Position numbers and translations under genes: made by a program. The notes beneath the pieces were generated by a model. The model was given only the letters and a program-made list of their open reading frames with translations, did no database searches and was not told the origin of the DNA. Positions 1 through 7,691 of a stretch of DNA of 39,894 bases are shown here, in pieces. Every line of letters begins with the position of its first letter. Position 1 is the first letter of the stretch. The DNA comes from an uncultured Prevotella sp. (GTDB lineage: Bacteria > Bacteroidota > Bacteroidia > Bacteroidales > Bacteroidaceae), in NCBI GenBank assembly GCA_900318625.1, contig ONLG01000027.1, positions 1 through 39,894 on the forward strand, given 5' to 3'.

Positions 1-1329
1 CAGTTCTGTCGCATGAAGTTCAGCCTGAAGGACAGCAGAAACCAGCTGATTGAGCGCGACAAGTATCTGCTTTCGCTCAAAGACCTGTGCCAGATAGAGC
101 GCATAGGCGACCTGCTTGAGGCTGGGGCTTGCTCGCTGAAGATTGAAGGCCGCCTTAAAGACGTTGCATACGTGAAGAACGTGGTGGCAGCCTACAGCCA
201 GGAACTCGACAAAGTGATAGCTCGCAGCAACGGAAAATACCGCCGCAGTTCGTTTGGAAGGGTGGAATACAGGTTTGAGCCCAGTTTGGACAAGACCTTC
301 AACCGAGGTTTCACCAACTATTTCCTTGATGGCAGGCGGCATGAAATAGCCTCATTCCTTACCCCGAAAGCCATAGGCCAGAGAGTGGGAAGGGTGAAGA
401 CCGTTGCCGCCCGCTACCTCACGGTTGCCGGGATAAGCAGCTTTGCCAATGGCGACGGACTGTGTTTCATATCCGACAACAGCTCTCTGGAAGGCTTCAG
501 GGTGAACAAGGTGGAGGGCGGAAAGCTCTTCCCGCAGCGTATGCCCGATGGCTTGCGCCCGGGGATGGTGCTCTACCGCAACCACGACGTAGCCTTCAAC
601 CAGTCCTTGCAGGGCGAGAGCGCAGTGCGCAAGGTGCCTGTAAGCATAGAGCTAAGGACCACGCCAGATGGCTTCATGCTCACTATGGAGGGATGCGGGC
701 TCAGTATCAGTCAGCCGATAGTGGCCGAAAGGCAGCAGGCCAACAGTCCTCAGCGCGACTTCATGCAGCGCCAGCTGTCGAAGCTTGGCAATACAGTGTT
801 CGAGGCTACAAGGATAAACGTAACCGATGAGGCAAGCAACAGCTTCCTGCAAGGCGGTAAGCTGGCCGATGCAAGGCGCGCTGCTGTTGAACGATTGGAG
901 CAGCAGCTTGAGCTGAAAGCACGCCGACAGCGGCAGAGTGACAGCCTGTCGGCCCGCGCAGCACGTTCGTCAGCCTCCCGAGAGCCACGGCTGGCATGGC
1001 AGCGAGAGTATCAGAGCTTTCCATACCTATATAATATATCCAATGACGAGGCCCGTGAGTTCTATCGCGGTCAAGGTTTGGCGGTCACGGCAAAGGCTTT
1101 TGAACTACTGTCGGATGCCGAACGCGCCTCTTCTGAGGTGCTGATAATGCAGTGCAGGCACTGTCTGCGTTTCAGTCTTGGCTACTGCCAGCGGCATGGC
1201 GGACGCAGACCAGAATGGAAAGAACCCCTCTACATTGAACTGTCCGACAAGCGACGGTTCCGCTTAGACTTCGATTGCAAGGCGTGCCAGATGAATATTT
1301 ACTCCACAAAAGCCAATGAGGACAAATAA
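1..1329 (+). CDS. U32 peptidase-family protein, 3' part (5' end outside window)
   Basis: The reading frame is open from base 1, so this is the C-terminal ~442 residues of a longer protein; the first internal Met (base 13) is not the real start. The opening residues QFCRMKFSLKD, the segment KYLLSLKDLC and the motif GACSLKIEGRLKD are typical of the U32 family (PrtC, RlhA and TrhP relatives). A beta-rich middle follows. Near the C-terminus there is a cysteine group (CRHC, a further Cys, then CKAC) that could hold a metal or an iron-sulfur cluster. Several characterised U32 members act in RNA hydroxylation with prephenate rather than as proteases, so the peptidase name is historic and the substrate here is unknown. 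The stop overlaps the next gene by 14 bases, suggesting co-transcription. The family call is firm; the exact function is not. Confidence 0.85.
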   Translation, partial: QFCRMKFSLKDSRNQLIERDKYLLSLKDLCQIERIGDLLEAGACSLKIEGRLKDVAYVKNVVAAYSQELDKVIARSNGKYRRSSFGRVEYRFEPSLDKTFNRGFTNYFLDGRRHEIASFLTPKAIGQRVGRVKTVAARYLTVAGISSFANGDGLCFISDNSSLEGFRVNKVEGGKLFPQRMPDGLRPGMVLYRNHDVAFNQSLQGESAVRKVPVSIELRTTPDGFMLTMEGCGLSISQPIVAERQQANSPQRDFMQRQLSKLGNTVFEATRINVTDEASNSFLQGGKLADARRAAVERLEQQLELKARRQRQSDSLSARAARSSASREPRLAWQREYQSFPYLYNISNDEAREFYRGQGLAVTAKAFELLSDAERASSEVLIMQCRHCLRFSLGYCQRHGGRRPEWKEPLYIELSDKRRFRLDFDCKACQMNIYSTKANEDK

Positions 1330-2347
1330 CTACATAGGAAAACTGCTCGTAACAGCCACGGTGTTGCTGCTCTCTATCCTGAGCAGTGCTTGCTATCGCG
1401 AGCATAATCCGTCGCGGTTCCAGCTCAAGGACACGCTGTATGTGGCCGACACGCTCACCGCTCAGCAGCAAGACTCAATCAATTTTGCCCACCGCCACCA
1501 CTATTCCGAGAACTTCAACTTCATCGTCCGGGCTGATACTCTCTTCCTGTTGCGCCAGCAACCCGAGGAGCACGTCAGCGAAATGCCTACCGATTCGTTT
1601 GCTGTCAGTAAGGGAACACGCATGGTTGTGGCTGACATACGCATCATTCCCGATGACCCTACCGACACTGTCTGGGTGCAACTTGCCACAGAGCAACTGA
1701 CGTTTGGCTGGGCGCATGAAAGCCGTCTGCTTTCAAAGGTCGATCCCGACGACCCAATCTCCCAGTTCATATCGCTCTTCTCCGACAAGCACACGCTTAT
1801 TTTCCTTGTGGTGATAAGTCTCATTGCCGTCACACATCTTGTGATACGGCAACGCAGGCAGCGCGCCAAGATAGTGCATTTCAACGATATTCCATCTTTC
1901 TATCCCACGCTGCTGGTGCTCATTGTGGCTGCTTCGGCCACCTTCTATGCCAGCATACAGCTCTTTGCACCAGATATGTGGCGGCACTTCTACTTCCATC
2001 CGTCGCTCAATCCCTTCGGTCAGCCGCTGCTCATCGAGATATTTCTGCTCTCGGTGTGGGCCATGCTGATAGTTGGCTTGGCCGTCGTCGACGACACGTT
2101 GCGCTGTCTGAGGGCAGCCGAGGCCCTGCTCTATCTGCTGGGAGTGGCCGCAGTGTGCGCCTTCAACTACATCGTCTTCAGCATCTCCACCTTATATTAT
2201 ATAGGCTATCCGCTGCTTTTGGCATACATAATAGTTGCGGTGAGCATCTATCAGCGCAACAGCAGCAGGCAGTTAGTGTGCGGACGGTGCGGAGCGCGCT
2301 TGCCTAAGAAGGGGCGCTGCCCACGCTGTGGAGCCGTGAATGAGTAG
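1316..2347 (+). CDS. Lipoprotein-like multi-pass membrane protein with C-terminal zinc ribbon
   Basis: I do not recognise a named family. The 343-residue protein starts with a short hydrophobic segment ending in LLSILSSAC, which fits a lipobox with Cys26. Residues ~30-140 form a soluble region, possibly an SH3-like fold (it contains GTRMVVADIR and a segment ending in TFGWAHESRLL). About four to five hydrophobic helices follow (near residues 160-180, 195-215, 235-260 and 270-305). The extreme C-terminus has two CxxC knuckles, CGRCGARLPKKGRCPRCGA, a typical zinc ribbon. A lipid-anchored outer N-terminus and a cytoplasmic zinc ribbon fit an odd number of spans. It overlaps the U32 gene by 14 bases and is probably translated from the same message. 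Function unknown; possibly a stress or envelope sensor (inference). Confidence 0.75.
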   Translation: MRTNNYIGKLLVTATVLLLSILSSACYREHNPSRFQLKDTLYVADTLTAQQQDSINFAHRHHYSENFNFIVRADTLFLLRQQPEEHVSEMPTDSFAVSKGTRMVVADIRIIPDDPTDTVWVQLATEQLTFGWAHESRLLSKVDPDDPISQFISLFSDKHTLIFLVVISLIAVTHLVIRQRRQRAKIVHFNDIPSFYPTLLVLIVAASATFYASIQLFAPDMWRHFYFHPSLNPFGQPLLIEIFLLSVWAMLIVGLAVVDDTLRCLRAAEALLYLLGVAAVCAFNYIVFSISTLYYIGYPLLLAYIIVAVSIYQRNSSRQLVCGRCGARLPKKGRCPRCGAVNE

Positions 2348-2387
2348 CGTCCACGTGGCATTTGCAGCAAATCATAACAAATAAGGA

Positions 2388-2419
2388 TTGAGATAAAATG
2401 CAGTCCGACGTACCTTTGC
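2388..2419 (+). promoter_or_regulatory. Bacteroidota-type promoter for the TonB receptor gene
   Basis: TTG at 2388-2390 and TACCTTTG at 2411-2418 are separated by 20 bases, matching the phylum's -33/-7 form. The predicted start of transcription is ~2426, giving a ~28-base leader before the ATG at 2454. Confidence 0.65.
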
Positions 2420-2453
2420 ACTCGCCAAAAATAGTATTATCATTTTAGTCACA

Positions 2454-4862
2454 ATGAACAAGAACTTAACCATCATTCTTGCAGCTGCGATAACAGGCAG
2501 CATCAATGTCAATGCAGAAACTAACGACATAGTAGAACAAACCGACTCGTCCTACATACACAACCTTGACGAGGTTGTAGTGGAGCGGCAGTCCAAGGAG
2601 CACTTCCTCCTGCGCAACCAGCCGCTAAGCTCAACGATAATGACAACAGCCGAAATGGGTAGCCTCGGCACACGCGGCATACGCGAGCTGTCGTCCTATG
2701 TGCCCTCGTTTGTTATGCCGGTATATGGCTCAAGCTACACTCCGTCGGTCTATGTGCGCGGCATCGGCTCGCGCATCAACAGTCCTTCCGTGGGATTCTA
2801 CGTCGACGGGATGCCAATGATAAGCAAGTCTACCTTCTCTACGTATATGTTCGGCATCGACCGCGTTGATATTCTCCGCGGCCCGCAGGGAACTCTCTAC
2901 GGAATAAACAGCGAGGGCGGACTGGTGCGTATGTATTCGCGCAGCCCCATGAACCACCAAGGCACTGACGTGAAGCTGAGCGGAGGCTCACACTTCTACC
3001 GCAACGTCGAGGCCACGCACTATGCAAAGCCGTCCGACAAGCTGGCATTCTCGATTGGAGCGTTCTACGAAGGCCAGAACGGCTTTTTCAGGAACAGCTA
3101 TAATGGTGAACGTGCCGACAAATACGACCAAGCCGGAGGGCGCGTGCGCCTGATGTATCGGCCAAGCACAAACCTGCTGTTCGACTTCATCACCGATTAC
3201 CAGTACATAAACCAGAACGCCAATCCATACGGAGTGATGGATCTCGAGACGGGAAGCGTGGCAGAGCCTTCGTTCAACGACCAGAACTACTACGAACGCA
3301 ATATCCTGAACTCTGGACTCCGCATCAGCTACGAGGGAAAGGGCTTCGACCTCACGTCAACAACAAGCTACCAGATGCTCTCCGACCATATGTTGCTCGA
3401 CAACGACTACACCGAGGTGGACTTCGTCCGCATGAACCAGCACCAGCTGCAAAACGCCATAAGCCAGGAACTGTCGTTCAAGAGCAATGGCAGCAGCCGA
3501 TGGCAGTGGACGACAGGCGTTTTTGGCTCCTACCAGTGGCTGAAGACCGAAGCCCCGGTAGCCTTCGGTCAGGCTTTCAAGCATACCATACACATGGATA
3601 TGGTAGAGCAGACAATCTATCAGGAAATCCTGAACTCTATGGCAGCACGCATGGGAGAGGCTGCTGCTCAGGCTGCAATACAGCGGGCAGGCGGTGTTCA
3701 CATCGACGTTGATATGCAGGTGCCGGGAGTGTTCAGGACTCCGCAGTTCAACTTAGGCGTGTTCCACGAGTCAAACCTTGCCATCACCGACAACCTCATG
3801 GCTACTCTCGGACTGCGTTACGACTACACCCACACCAAGATAGACTACGACACCAATGCCCGGCTCAACATTTTGTTCAGCGTTCTCGGTGCCAATGTCA
3901 ACGCCAGCGTGGTCTCGAAGCTGGCACGCACGCATACCAACAACTTCTCGCAGCTGCTTCCGAAGTTCGGACTCACCTACAAGCTGGGCAAGACGGGCAA
4001 CATCTATGGCACCGTAACCAAGGGCTATCGCGCCGGAGGGTTCAATATGCAGATGTTTGCCGACATCTTGCAGGCCGACATCATGTCTAAGAACGTGGAT
4101 TTGCAGTCGTTGGCTGCCGACATAATGAAGCTGCGCACCGACGTGGAGCTCACCGTGCCCCACACTGATGCCGACTACGAGAAGCTCTACAACACTATTT
4201 CCTTCAAACCCGAGGAAAGCTGGAACTTCGAGCTGGGTACCCACCTCAACCTTTTCGGCGATGCGCTCCACCTCGACCTGTCTACATTCTATATGCTGAT
4301 ACGCAATCAGCAGCTGTCTGTTATGACTTCGCTCTACGGTTACGGGCGAATGATGGTCAACGCAGGCAAGAGTTACAGCTGCGGCCTTGAGGCTTCGCTT
4401 CGCGGAAAGGCTTTCGACAACCGGCTGAGCTATCAGCTGGGCTATGGCTACACCCATGCAGCCTTCAAGGAGTACGAGACGGGCGAGGGCGACAGCTACG
4501 TCAGCTACAAGGGAAAGCGCGTGCCTTTCGTGCCCGAGCATACTATCTCTGCGCTTGCCGACTATACCATAGCCACCAACAGCCCCGTGCTGCGCGCCAT
4601 AGTCGTCGGTGCCAACGTATCGGCTATGGGCAAGATATACTGGGACGAAGCCAACACTTTCTCACAGAAGCTATATGCCGTGCTCGGAGCTCATGTCGAT
4701 GCTGACTTCGGCAAGGTGAAGCTCAGCCTCTGGGGGCGCAACATCACCAACAGCAAGTACAACACCTTCGCATTTATGAGCCGTGCCACGGGCGAACCAG
4801 TCTACTCGGCTCAGCGCGGCAATCCTTTCCAGATGGGAGCAACCTGTAACATACACTTCTGA
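2454..4862 (+). CDS. TonB-dependent outer-membrane receptor
   Basis: The 802-residue protein has an N-terminal signal peptide (MNKNLTIILAAAITGSINVNA), a plug domain at roughly residues 40-165 with the family signatures VYVRGIGSR, VGFYVDGMP and DILRGPQGTLYGINSEGG, and a long beta-barrel ending in an aromatic C-terminal residue (NIHF). It lacks the N-terminal carboxypeptidase-like domain of SusC proteins and has no SusD partner next to it, so it is more like siderophore or cofactor receptors (FecA/CirA style) than a polysaccharide importer. The ligand cannot be told from sequence. Energy would come from TonB-ExbBD, encoded elsewhere. It has its own promoter. A GNAT acetyltransferase starts 4 bases after its stop, so the two are probably one transcript. 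Confidence 0.92.
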   Translation: MNKNLTIILAAAITGSINVNAETNDIVEQTDSSYIHNLDEVVVERQSKEHFLLRNQPLSSTIMTTAEMGSLGTRGIRELSSYVPSFVMPVYGSSYTPSVYVRGIGSRINSPSVGFYVDGMPMISKSTFSTYMFGIDRVDILRGPQGTLYGINSEGGLVRMYSRSPMNHQGTDVKLSGGSHFYRNVEATHYAKPSDKLAFSIGAFYEGQNGFFRNSYNGERADKYDQAGGRVRLMYRPSTNLLFDFITDYQYINQNANPYGVMDLETGSVAEPSFNDQNYYERNILNSGLRISYEGKGFDLTSTTSYQMLSDHMLLDNDYTEVDFVRMNQHQLQNAISQELSFKSNGSSRWQWTTGVFGSYQWLKTEAPVAFGQAFKHTIHMDMVEQTIYQEILNSMAARMGEAAAQAAIQRAGGVHIDVDMQVPGVFRTPQFNLGVFHESNLAITDNLMATLGLRYDYTHTKIDYDTNARLNILFSVLGANVNASVVSKLARTHTNNFSQLLPKFGLTYKLGKTGNIYGTVTKGYRAGGFNMQMFADILQADIMSKNVDLQSLAADIMKLRTDVELTVPHTDADYEKLYNTISFKPEESWNFELGTHLNLFGDALHLDLSTFYMLIRNQQLSVMTSLYGYGRMMVNAGKSYSCGLEASLRGKAFDNRLSYQLGYGYTHAAFKEYETGEGDSYVSYKGKRVPFVPEHTISALADYTIATNSPVLRAIVVGANVSAMGKIYWDEANTFSQKLYAVLGAHVDADFGKVKLSLWGRNITNSKYNTFAFMSRATGEPVYSAQRGNPFQMGATCNIHF

Positions 4863-4866
4863 AGAC

Positions 4867-5397
4867 ATGAACATGACAATCCGAACAGCCTCTCCGGCAG
4901 ATGCCGGGCGGCTGTTGGCCATTTATGCGCCATACATCACCGACACCGTAATAACCTTTGAATACGACGTTCCCACCGAAGAGCAGTTCCGCCAGCGCAT
5001 GGCTAAGGTGCAGCAACGCTATCCGTGGCTCGTTGCCGAGGCCGATGGAGAAATCATAGGCTATGCTTATGCCAGCCAGTTCAAGGACCGCGCAGCCTAC
5101 GATTGGGCTGTAGAGACATCAATCTACGTTGAGAAAGGCCGCCGCCATGCAGGCGTGGGCCGCCTGCTTCACGATGCCTTGGAGCAAGCTCTGCGCCGTC
5201 AGGGCATACTGAACATGAACGCCTGCCTGGCCTACTCGGAGCACGAAGACGAATATCTGCCCACCGACAGCCTGCACTTCCATCGCTCGCTGGGCTACGA
5301 GCAGGTGGCACACTTCCACAAATGCGGCAGAAAGTGTGGCCGGTGGTACGACATGATATGGATGGAAAAGCTCATAGGCGACCACCAGAACGGCTGA
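4867..5397 (+). CDS. GNAT family N-acetyltransferase (phosphinothricin acetyltransferase-like)
   Basis: This 176-residue enzyme matches the Pat/YncA branch of the GNAT fold: N-terminal MTIRTASPADAGRLLAIYAPYI, the conserved YAYASQFKDRAAYDWAVETSIYV strand region, an acetyl-CoA pyrophosphate loop RRHAGVGRLLHDAL (RxxGxG/A type) and a C-terminal SLHFHRSLGYEQVAHF. Members acetylate small amines such as phosphinothricin, methionine sulfoximine or amino-acid derivatives; the substrate here is not known. I place the start at 4867, just after the receptor stop, because residues upstream of it do not resemble the family; a start at 4873 (MTIRT) is equally possible. It is probably translated from the receptor message. 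Confidence 0.88.
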   Translation: MNMTIRTASPADAGRLLAIYAPYITDTVITFEYDVPTEEQFRQRMAKVQQRYPWLVAEADGEIIGYAYASQFKDRAAYDWAVETSIYVEKGRRHAGVGRLLHDALEQALRRQGILNMNACLAYSEHEDEYLPTDSLHFHRSLGYEQVAHFHKCGRKCGRWYDMIWMEKLIGDHQNG

Positions 5398-5470
5398 TGG
5401 CCGACCATAAGCCCGATGCCGCAGAGTGGCGAGAAGCGTTTGTGTGGCTGATAGGGCTTCAAGGATAGAG

Positions 5471-5530
5471 TAATATGACTCATATTGGTCAGTAATATGA
5501 CTCATATTGGTCGGTAATATGACTCATATT
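5471..5530 (+). repeat. Triple 22-bp palindromic repeat, copy 1
   Basis: Three head-to-tail units begin at 5471, 5493 and 5515. Each has the near-perfect palindrome AATATGACTCATATT followed by GGTCAG or GGTCGG. A 59-base stretch (5472-5530) is identical to 23280-23338, including the AG/GG difference between units. It lies in the gap before the tRNA gene. Confidence 0.9.
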
Positions 5531-5577
5531 ACTATTGCGTAGAGTGATAAAGAAAATAATAAAAAACTGGTTTTATT

Positions 5578-5607
5578 TTGCTGTCAGCAATAAAAACGTT
5601 AATTTTG
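5578..5607 (+). promoter_or_regulatory. Promoter of tRNA-Arg
   Basis: TTG (5578-5580) and TAATTTTG (5600-5607) are 19 bases apart, the phylum's housekeeping form. It sits ~37 bases before the mature tRNA 5' end. Confidence 0.65.
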
Positions 5608-5643
5608 CAGCCTGATTGAGGGGCATTACTCAATTTAGAGGCT

Positions 5644-5721
5644 GGTCCGGTAGCTCAGTTGGATTAGAGCAACTGCCTTCTAAGCAGTAGGTCTTGGGTT
5701 CGAACCCCAACCGGATCACCA
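5644..5721 (+). tRNA. tRNA-Arg (anticodon TCT)
   Basis: A complete cloverleaf can be drawn. The acceptor GGTCCGG (5644-5650) pairs with CCGGATC (5711-5717). The D arm begins at GCTC. The anticodon stem ACTGC/GCAGT encloses the loop CTTCTAA, giving anticodon TCT, which reads AGA and AGG. The T arm is TTGGG-TTCGAAC-CCCAA. The discriminator base is A and CCA is encoded (5719-5721). Confidence 0.96.
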
Positions 5722-5734
5722 TTTTGCAAAGCTG

Positions 5735-5758
5735 TCAGGCAACCTTTTGGTTGCCTGA
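5735..5758 (+). terminator. Hairpin terminator after tRNA-Arg
   Basis: A 10-bp perfect stem, TCAGGCAACC (5735-5744) and GGTTGCCTGA (5749-5758), closes a TTTT loop 13 bases past the tRNA. The U tract after it is weak (TTACATTT). Confidence 0.75.
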
Positions 5759-5836
5759 TTACATTTAATAGCTAAACATCAGATTGTGTGGTTTGTGGTG
5801 CTTAGCCGTCTTGGTATAACCAAAAATCAAGCCTTT

Positions 5837-5869
5837 TTGCACTCGTTACGCTCGTTTTGCATAACTTTG
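5837..5869 (+). promoter_or_regulatory. Probable promoter of the nitroreductase gene
   Basis: TAACTTTG at 5862-5869 is a good -7 element. The nearest TTG upstream (5837-5839) is 22 bases away, slightly long. The leader would be ~40 bases. Confidence 0.45.
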
Positions 5870-5912
5870 CAGCTATATGCTTAATGATAAACCTAAGAGA
5901 ATTTAGAGCGAT

Positions 5913-6410
5913 ATGGATTTTCTGGAACTTGTTTCAAGGCGTTATAGCTGCCGTGGATACCAGCCGATGGCTGTTGAGCAGGCTAAGCTGGACTATGTGA
6001 TGGAGTGTGTCAGGCTGGCACCGTCGGCTGTCAATCGCCAGCCGTGGCGTTTCCGCATCGTGAGCAGCGATGCCGACAGAGCCAGACTGCAGCAATGCTA
6101 CAGCCGCGAGTGGTTTGCTACGGCTCCCGTCTATGTCATTGCCTCGATACTGCACGACGAAGAGTGGGTGCGTGGCGACGGAAAGCCTCATGGCAACATC
6201 GACATAGCCATTGCGGTGGAGCATCTTTGTCTGGCGGCAGCAGCGCAGGGGCTTGGCTCTTGCTGGGTGTGCAACTTCGACGCAGAGCTTTGCAAGAAGC
6301 TCTTTTCGCTTGCCGACAACGAAGAGGCTGCCGTACTGATACCGTTAGGATATGCAGCCGATGAACCTAAGGAAAAGAAGCGTAAGCCTATGAGCGACAT
6401 CATGGCATGA
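5913..6410 (+). CDS. Nitroreductase-family flavoprotein (short form)
   Basis: The 165-residue protein has the opening signature of the family (FLELVSRRYSCRGYQPMAVEQAKL) with the RxSxRxY FMN-binding pattern. APSAVNRQPWRF, a second flavin-contact motif, follows, then the helix with GNIDIAIAVEHLCLAAAAQGLGSCWV and a C-terminal IPLGYAADEPKEKKRKP. Proteins of this length in Bacteroidota are FMN-dependent NAD(P)H oxidoreductases of unknown substrate. It is a single-gene unit: its own promoter lies upstream and a 17-bp inverted repeat lies between it and the convergent lipoprotein gene. Confidence 0.9.
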   Translation: MDFLELVSRRYSCRGYQPMAVEQAKLDYVMECVRLAPSAVNRQPWRFRIVSSDADRARLQQCYSREWFATAPVYVIASILHDEEWVRGDGKPHGNIDIAIAVEHLCLAAAAQGLGSCWVCNFDAELCKKLFSLADNEEAAVLIPLGYAADEPKEKKRKPMSDIMA

Positions 6411-6462
6411 CGGTGCTGCCGTTGAACTTCGATGCTGCTTGGCTGCTGCGCCATTAAAGCAA

Positions 6463-6498
6463 CAATAGGTGTCAGCAGAAGTCTGCTGACACCTATTG
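6463..6498. terminator. Long perfect inverted repeat between convergent genes
   Basis: The arm 6463-6479 (CAATAGGTGTCAGCAGA) is perfectly repeated in inverse at 6482-6498 with a 2-base loop. It lies between the nitroreductase (plus) and the lipoprotein (minus) genes, so a bidirectional terminator is the simplest reading, although neither side has a strong T tract. Confidence 0.65.
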
Positions 6499-6522
6499 CG
6501 GAAGATTGTTGTATGCTTGTGG

Positions 6523-7137
6523 TCAGAACTTCACGGGATCCCATCCGTAGTCCTGATACATCGTGGCTGTGATGCCGTTCTTCTTGGCATAGCCGGCAAT
6601 GGCGGCCTTGCGCACCTCTTCGCGTTTCTTGTTGTCGGAGGAAATCTTCTGGAACTCGGCAAACTTGTCGCCGAAGATGCGCTTTGCCGACGGCAGATAG
6701 TTGGAACCGTCTTCCACGGCTTCGAAGGAAGTCACCTCAAAGTGGCCGTTGCTTTTCTTTACATGCATCAGGCCGGGGTGGCTGCCGCCCGAAACAGTCT
6801 TCAGCGTGTCGCCCGACTGCAGATAGTTATACACCTCGAAATTGCCCCACACCTTGATGTCGGTGCTGTCGTTCTCGTCTGCTGCAACGACTGTGCCGCA
6901 GGGTATGCACACCACTTCCAGGGAATCTTCACCCTTGTAGTACTGCGAGCCTTTCTTCTCTACGAGAAAACGGTCGACGGCAGTCATGTAAGTTTCGGGC
7001 TCTGCCTCGGTTTTCACCACTGACGTGCTGTCTTTCTCAGCCGGCTGAGGGTTGTTGCTCTTGGCGTTGCAGCTTGACAGTGACACACTTGCGCAGCATA
7101 TAGCTGCGAAAGCGGCAATTGAATAAAACTTGTTCAT
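6523..7137 (-). CDS. Hypothetical lipoprotein
   Basis: The 204-residue protein opens with MNKFYSIAAFAAICCASVSLSSC, a clear lipoprotein signal with the lipobox LSSC. I chose this Met (7137) because residues from an earlier in-frame Met (7212) are charged and would bury the signal peptide. After a low-complexity linker rich in N, P, K, E and S, the mature part carries alternating acidic and hydrophobic segments and ends MYQDYGWDPVKF. I do not recognise the family. It resembles small secreted proteins of Bacteroidota that sit alone in the genome. Its neighbours (a nitroreductase downstream and convergent, a broken L,D-transpeptidase upstream) give no functional clue. Confidence 0.75.
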   Translation of the reverse strand: MNKFYSIAAFAAICCASVSLSSCNAKSNNPQPAEKDSTSVVKTEAEPETYMTAVDRFLVEKKGSQYYKGEDSLEVVCIPCGTVVAADENDSTDIKVWGNFEVYNYLQSGDTLKTVSGGSHPGLMHVKKSNGHFEVTSFEAVEDGSNYLPSAKRIFGDKFAEFQKISSDNKKREEVRKAAIAGYAKKNGITATMYQDYGWDPVKF

Positions 7138-7274
7138 TGTTTGAGTGTGATTAAAGTTAGAAAAATATAGTTTTTTGTGTTTGATTAAGTCATGCTTCTT
7201 GTCCTTGGTCATGCGCTTATCCTTGTCATTTGTATATCTACAGCTTAGCTCTTGTGTCGGTTTAGGCTTGCTGT

Positions 7275-7596
7275 CTATTGCCTGATGGTTATCACAAGCG
7301 ACCTGTTGCAGTTGCGCAGAATGTCCACCATGCGCTCTTCGTCGAAGGCTATGCAGCCTCCGGTGTAGTTCTTAGGGCCTTTCGCCTGTCTTGCCGATGC
7401 CGTTCTTGCCTATGAACACACTGGTCGTGAACAGCACATTGCCGTTTACGGTCAGCCGGGCGGTGGCCTCGCTGCCGTGTACGTCGTAGACTTCGAGCAG
7501 CTGTCTCTTTCCTACTGTCGAGCATGAGGCCGTGAGCAGTGCCATGCCCATAAGCAGCAAGGCGGCTGTGAGCATACGTGGATAGTGTAATGTCAT
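7275..7596 (-). pseudogene. Broken L,D-transpeptidase (YkuD/ErfK-like) lipoprotein gene
   Basis: From 7596 the frame gives a lipoprotein signal (MTLHYPRMLTAALLLMGMALLTASC) and the start of an L,D-transpeptidase-like domain ending VFIGKNGIGKTGE. The frame then stops at RP. One extra base in the A-run at ~7380-7382 explains it: in the next frame the text continues GPKNYTGGCIAFDEERM and ends at the stop at 7275-7277. That second part carries the Cys of the family's catalytic GC motif. From memory of the family, about 100 residues normally lie between the two parts (substrate loop and catalytic His), so there is a large internal deletion as well as the frameshift. The intact enzymes cross-link or anchor to peptidoglycan; this copy is very unlikely to work. 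Confidence 0.75.
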
Positions 7597-7691
7597 GGTA
7601 ATTGTAGTGTTGTTATCTGTTCAATCCTTTGTTTGTTGGTGCTTGTCAGCCCGTTTTCAGGCCGTTGGCGGCTGATGGGGTGGGGCTGGTG

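Noticed and set aside
3771..4541. A 256-residue open frame on the minus strand inside the TonB receptor
   Set aside because: A shadow of the receptor's codon bias; no start signals or family motifs.
5471..5530. Short CRISPR array
   Set aside because: The units are directly adjacent palindromes with no unique spacers, and no cas genes are nearby.
6014..6030. TGGCAC motif in the nitroreductase gene as another sigma-54 promoter
   Set aside because: There is no GC with TTGC at the -12 distance and it is inside coding sequence.
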